Source: Streptomyces decoyicus (GTDB lineage Bacteria; Actinomycetota; Actinomycetes; Streptomycetales; Streptomycetaceae). Taken from it: 64,000 nt of DNA. The stretch spans positions 6,448,001-6,512,000 of the forward strand of contig NZ_CP082301.1 in NCBI RefSeq assembly GCF_019880305.1, given 5' to 3'. The notes below the pieces were generated by a model. The model saw only the letters and a list, made by a program, of their open reading frames with translations. It was not told the DNA's origin and made no database searches. Shown here in pieces: positions 61,529-64,000 of this stretch. Numbering within the stretch: the first letter of the stretch is position 1; every line of letters begins with the position of its first letter. The position numbers and the translations under genes are program-made.

Positions 61529-62197
61529 GTGATCCGGCGCGGGCGTCCGGCGGGGCCGCGCGCGATCGGTCTGGTCTGCGCCGTCGCCGCCGCGGGTGCG
61601 CTGCTGTCGGGCTGCGGGAAGAGCGACAAGGCCGACACGGGAAGCCCCGGCGCGGTCCCCTCGCGGGCGGTACCCGCCTCCGCCCCCGCATCGCCGAGCG
61701 GCTCGCTCAGCGAGGACCGCGCCCGGCGAAAGGCCCTGATCCCCAAGGCCAAGGTGGACTACGAGCAGGCGCTGAAGGCGGGGGTCGCGGCCGTCCCCGC
61801 CTCGGAGGCGATCGCCGCGGAGCTCAAGGGGTCGCCCGACGCCCCCTATTGGAGCACCGTGGTCGCGACCGACGACGGGACGGTGTCCGCCGTCCGCGTC
61901 GATGCCGTCTCCGGAAAGGCGGACCAGCCGCACACCCAGTCCGACGACCCCGACGACAAGAAGCAACTGGCCGCCCGGCTGTCCACGGCCAAGGTCACGG
62001 CCCAGCAGGCCGCGAAGACGGCCACCGAGAAGACGAAGGGCACCGTCACCACCATCGGACTCGGCGACGCCGACAACGGGGGCGACAAGGCGGCCTGGAC
62101 CGTGGGCGTCGTGACCTCCGACGACTGGAACCAGACGATGTACGAGATCGACGCGGCCACCGGCAAGGTCCTGTCGATGCACGTCAGCGAGGACTGA
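61529..62197 (+). CDS. PepSY-domain lipoprotein
   Basis: 222 residues from GTG at 61529, preferred over the upstream ATG at 61505 because AGGAG lies seven bases before it. A lipoprotein signal ends at Cys29 ('GALLSGCG'). Two PepSY-like units follow: 'PKAKVDYEQALKAGVAAVPA' and 'AKVTAQQAAKTATEKTKGTV', each with a YEID/VRVDA-type strand. PepSY domains inhibit or bind proteases at the cell surface. Single gene with a terminator. Confidence 0.85.
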   Translation: MIRRGRPAGPRAIGLVCAVAAAGALLSGCGKSDKADTGSPGAVPSRAVPASAPASPSGSLSEDRARRKALIPKAKVDYEQALKAGVAAVPASEAIAAELKGSPDAPYWSTVVATDDGTVSAVRVDAVSGKADQPHTQSDDPDDKKQLAARLSTAKVTAQQAAKTATEKTKGTVTTIGLGDADNGGDKAAWTVGVVTSDDWNQTMYEIDAATGKVLSMHVSED

Positions 62198-62217
62198 GCC
62201 CCGCCGCACGGACTGCC

Positions 62218-62252
62218 CCGGCGCCCTCCTCCCGTCCGGGAGAGGGCGCCGG
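62218..62252 (+). terminator. Terminator after the PepSY lipoprotein gene
   Basis: An 11-bp stem CCGGCGCCCTC / GAGGGCGCCGG, 21 bases beyond the stop. Confidence 0.85.
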
Positions 62253-62358
62253 TCCCGTGCCGTGCCGCGACGACGGGAAGAACATCCCGCCGTCACGGCG
62301 GCCGGCTACCGCGACGGGGCATGCGGCGCGGCATACGGGAGCCGGGCCGCTACCGGCG

Positions 62359-63633
62359 TCAGTCGGTGTCCGTCAGCAGCGCCTCGGTGAGGAGCGGCGC
62401 GACCTGCTCGATCTGCCAGGGGCGGGCGCCGTGGCCCGTCAGCACCTCGGCGACCGACTCCCGGGTCGGCTCGGCCGGCGGTTCCCAGCACAGCCGGCGC
62501 ACCGTGTCCGGAGTGATCAGATTCTCCTGCGGGAGATTCAGGCTCTCGGCGAGCGAGGTGACCGCGGCGCGGGCGGCCGACAGCCGGGCCGCGGCGGCCG
62601 GGTCCTTGTCGGCCCAGGCGCGCGGCGGCGGCGGCCCGTTGAGCGGCTGGCCGGGCTGCGGCAGCTCGCTCTCGGACAGCGTGCGCGCGCGGTCGACGGC
62701 GGCCTGCCACTGCTCCAGCTGCCGGCGGCCCATGCGGTGGCCGAAACCGGGCAGTGCGGCCAGCGCATGGCTGTTCGCCGGCAGGTTCAGCGCCGCCTCG
62801 ACGATCGCGGCGTCACCGAGCACCTTGCCGGGTGAGACATCGCGCCGCTGGGCCACCTGGTCACGGGCCGTCCACAGCTCCCGTACGACCGCCATCTGGC
62901 GGCGCCGGCGGACCTTGTGCATGCCGGAGGTGCGGCGCCAGGGGTCCTTGCGGGGCGGCGGCGGGGGAGCGGCGGCGATCGCCGCGAACTCCTGCCGGGC
63001 CCACTCCAGCTTCCCTTGCTGCGTCAGCTCCTCCTCCAGTGCGTCGCGCAGATCCACCAGCAGCTCGACATCGAGCGCGGCATAGCGCAGCCACGGCTCG
63101 GGCAGCGGACGGGTGGACCAGTCGACGGCGGAGTGGCCCTTCTCCAGAGCGAAGCCGAGAACGTTCTCGACCATGGCACCCAGGCCGACCCGGGCGAAGC
63201 CGGCCAGCCGGCCGGCCAGCTCGGTGTCGAACAGCCGGGTGGGCACCATCCCTATGTCACGCAGGCACGGAAGGTCCTGGGTGGCGGCGTGCAGTACCCA
63301 CTCGGCGTCGCCGATCGCCTCGCCCAGCGCCGACAGGTCGGGGCAGCCGACCGGGTCGATCAGCACGCTGCCGGCACCTTCGCGGCGCAGCTGTACGAGG
63401 TAGGCGCGCTGGCCGTAGCGGTAGCCCGAGGCCCGCTCGGCGTCGACGGCCACCGGGCCCGTACCGGCCGCGAAGGCGGCCACGATCTCGGCGAGTGCCT
63501 CGTCCGTGGCGGTCACCGGGGGGATGCCCTCGCGGGGCTCCAGGAGAGGGACCGGCGCCGGTCGGGAATCCGGAGGCGAGTCTCCGGTCGCTCGCAGTGT
63601 CGTGTCTGCTGCGGTCTTTTGGGCGTCGGTCAC
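62359..63633 (-). CDS. Ribonuclease D-like exonuclease with HRDC domain
   Basis: 424 residues. The 3'-5' DEDD exonuclease core has 'VAVDAERASGYRYGQRAYLV' (Asp/Glu), 'WVLHAATQDLPCLRDIG' (Asp) and 'LRYAALDVELLVDLRDAL' (Tyr/Asp; DEDDy type). An HRDC nucleic-acid-binding helix bundle follows near residues 245-320 ('DVSPGKVLGDAAIVEAALNL'). It trims structured RNA such as tRNA precursors. Single gene. Confidence 0.92.
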   Translation of the reverse strand: MTDAQKTAADTTLRATGDSPPDSRPAPVPLLEPREGIPPVTATDEALAEIVAAFAAGTGPVAVDAERASGYRYGQRAYLVQLRREGAGSVLIDPVGCPDLSALGEAIGDAEWVLHAATQDLPCLRDIGMVPTRLFDTELAGRLAGFARVGLGAMVENVLGFALEKGHSAVDWSTRPLPEPWLRYAALDVELLVDLRDALEEELTQQGKLEWARQEFAAIAAAPPPPPRKDPWRRTSGMHKVRRRRQMAVVRELWTARDQVAQRRDVSPGKVLGDAAIVEAALNLPANSHALAALPGFGHRMGRRQLEQWQAAVDRARTLSESELPQPGQPLNGPPPPRAWADKDPAAAARLSAARAAVTSLAESLNLPQENLITPDTVRRLCWEPPAEPTRESVAEVLTGHGARPWQIEQVAPLLTEALLTDTD

Positions 63634-63659
63634 CAGTCAAGGGTATCTGTGTATGCACG

Positions 63660-63693
63660 TCGCCCGTCGAGGGAACGTTCCCTCGACGGGCGA
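63660..63693 (-). terminator. Perfect palindromic terminator after the LuxR-type gene
   Basis: A 34-bp perfect palindrome centred on AACGTT, with arms starting TCGCCCGTCGAGGG, 17 bases beyond the stop of the LuxR-type gene. It stands between that gene and the RNase D promoter. Confidence 0.85.
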
Positions 63694-63710
63694 GCCGGTC
63701 GAATGAAGGG

Positions 63711-64000
63711 TCAGTGAATGATGCCGGTGCGCAGTGCCACCGCCACCATTCCGGCCCGGTCACCGGTGCCGAGCTTGCGTGCGATGCGGGCCAAGTGGCT
63801 CTTCACGGTCAGTGCCGACAGCCCCATCGAGACGCCGATGGCCTTGTTGGACTGGCCCTCCGCCACCAGCCGCAACACCTCGACCTCGCGGCCCGACAGC
63901 TCCCGGTAGCCGCCGGGGTGGCCGGGGGCGCCCGGAGGGCGGCGCTGCATACGGGCCGCGTTGGCGCCGATCGGCGAGGTGCCGGGGCGGCCGGGAAGGC
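63711..64000 (-). CDS. LuxR/NarL-type response regulator, C-terminal part (cut by window end)
   Basis: The frame stays open to the right edge, so only the C-terminal 95 or so residues are present. They contain the full LuxR HTH: 'ELSGREVEVLRLVAEGQSNK', 'AIGVSMGLSALTVKSHLARI' and 'ARKLGTGDRAGMVAVALR'. The linker before it ('LPGRPGTSPIGANAAR') is Gly/Pro-rich, and the receiver or sensory domain lies outside the window. It ends in a perfect palindromic terminator. Confidence 0.88.
   Translation of the reverse strand, partial: LPGRPGTSPIGANAARMQRRPPGAPGHPGGYRELSGREVEVLRLVAEGQSNKAIGVSMGLSALTVKSHLARIARKLGTGDRAGMVAVALRTGIIH

Overview
The window is high-GC actinobacterial chromosome and reads as Streptomyces. 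The support is the near-total G/C third-position codon use, many GTG starts, a gamma-butyrolactone-receptor-type TetR regulator, a cytoplasmic-type Streptomyces contractile injection system (CIS) cluster, and a run of genes (murA-like, aconitase, ngcEFG, rok7B7, xylFGH, dxs, fadB/fadA, RNase D) whose order I recall from S. coelicolor around SCO5998-SCO6029. That synteny is from memory and was not checked. I see no rRNA, tRNA, CRISPR array or insertion sequence.

Layout. 1-7.8 kb: the end of a quinone-reductase-like MDR gene; a ScbR-like receptor facing a HAD phosphatase gene, with butyrolactone-receptor (ARE-like) sites between them; a PaaX regulator with an aryl-CoA ligase, divergent from an acyl-CoA dehydrogenase; a small secreted Ser-rich protein; and a two-domain VOC protein. 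7.9-10.0 kb: a two-gene conflict or cell-death module, made of an EACC1-like adaptor and a caspase-fold protease fused to a J-domain-less DnaJ zinc-finger and substrate-binding region. 10.8-32.2 kb: a CIS island with cap protein (DUF4255), AAA+ ATPase, a minus-strand membrane Ig/ricin-like protein, a DUF4157 (eCIS core) effector with a possible ADP-ribosyltransferase-type C-terminus, sheath, tube, two small assembly proteins, a 1178-residue disordered VQR-repeat protein, a second tube-like protein, LysM/gp53-like hub protein, VgrG spike, gp25, baseplate J, gpI, and a zinc-ribbon membrane protein resembling the CIS membrane anchor.

32.3-36.5 kb: an XRE-MurA fusion with its own candidate operator, a truncated DUF1648 gene and GntR regulator, an ECF sigma factor with SnoaL tail, and a dihydrofolate-reductase-like protein. 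36.6-39.7 kb: aconitase behind a perfect palindrome and an iron-box-like site. 39.8-44.3 kb: a secreted FG-GAP-like protein and a large secreted GH92 alpha-mannosidase. 44.7-53.3 kb: the GlcNAc/chitobiose importer ngcEFG with a dre-like DasR site, the ROK regulator rok7B7, and the xylose-type importer xylFGH. The promoter regions of GH92 and xylF share a TGRCA-N4-TGTCA palindrome. 53.5-64 kb: dxs, an APC amino-acid permease, a NYN/PIN-like protein, the fadB-fadA beta-oxidation pair, a PepSY lipoprotein, RNase D, and the C-terminus of a LuxR-type regulator cut by the window edge.

The most unusual material lies between 7.9 and 32.2 kb: a caspase-DnaJ fusion beside a CIS that, in Streptomyces, is linked to regulated cell death; an effector and a giant disordered protein that share VQR repeats; and two exactly 10-bp-periodic repeat arrays upstream of the effector gene.
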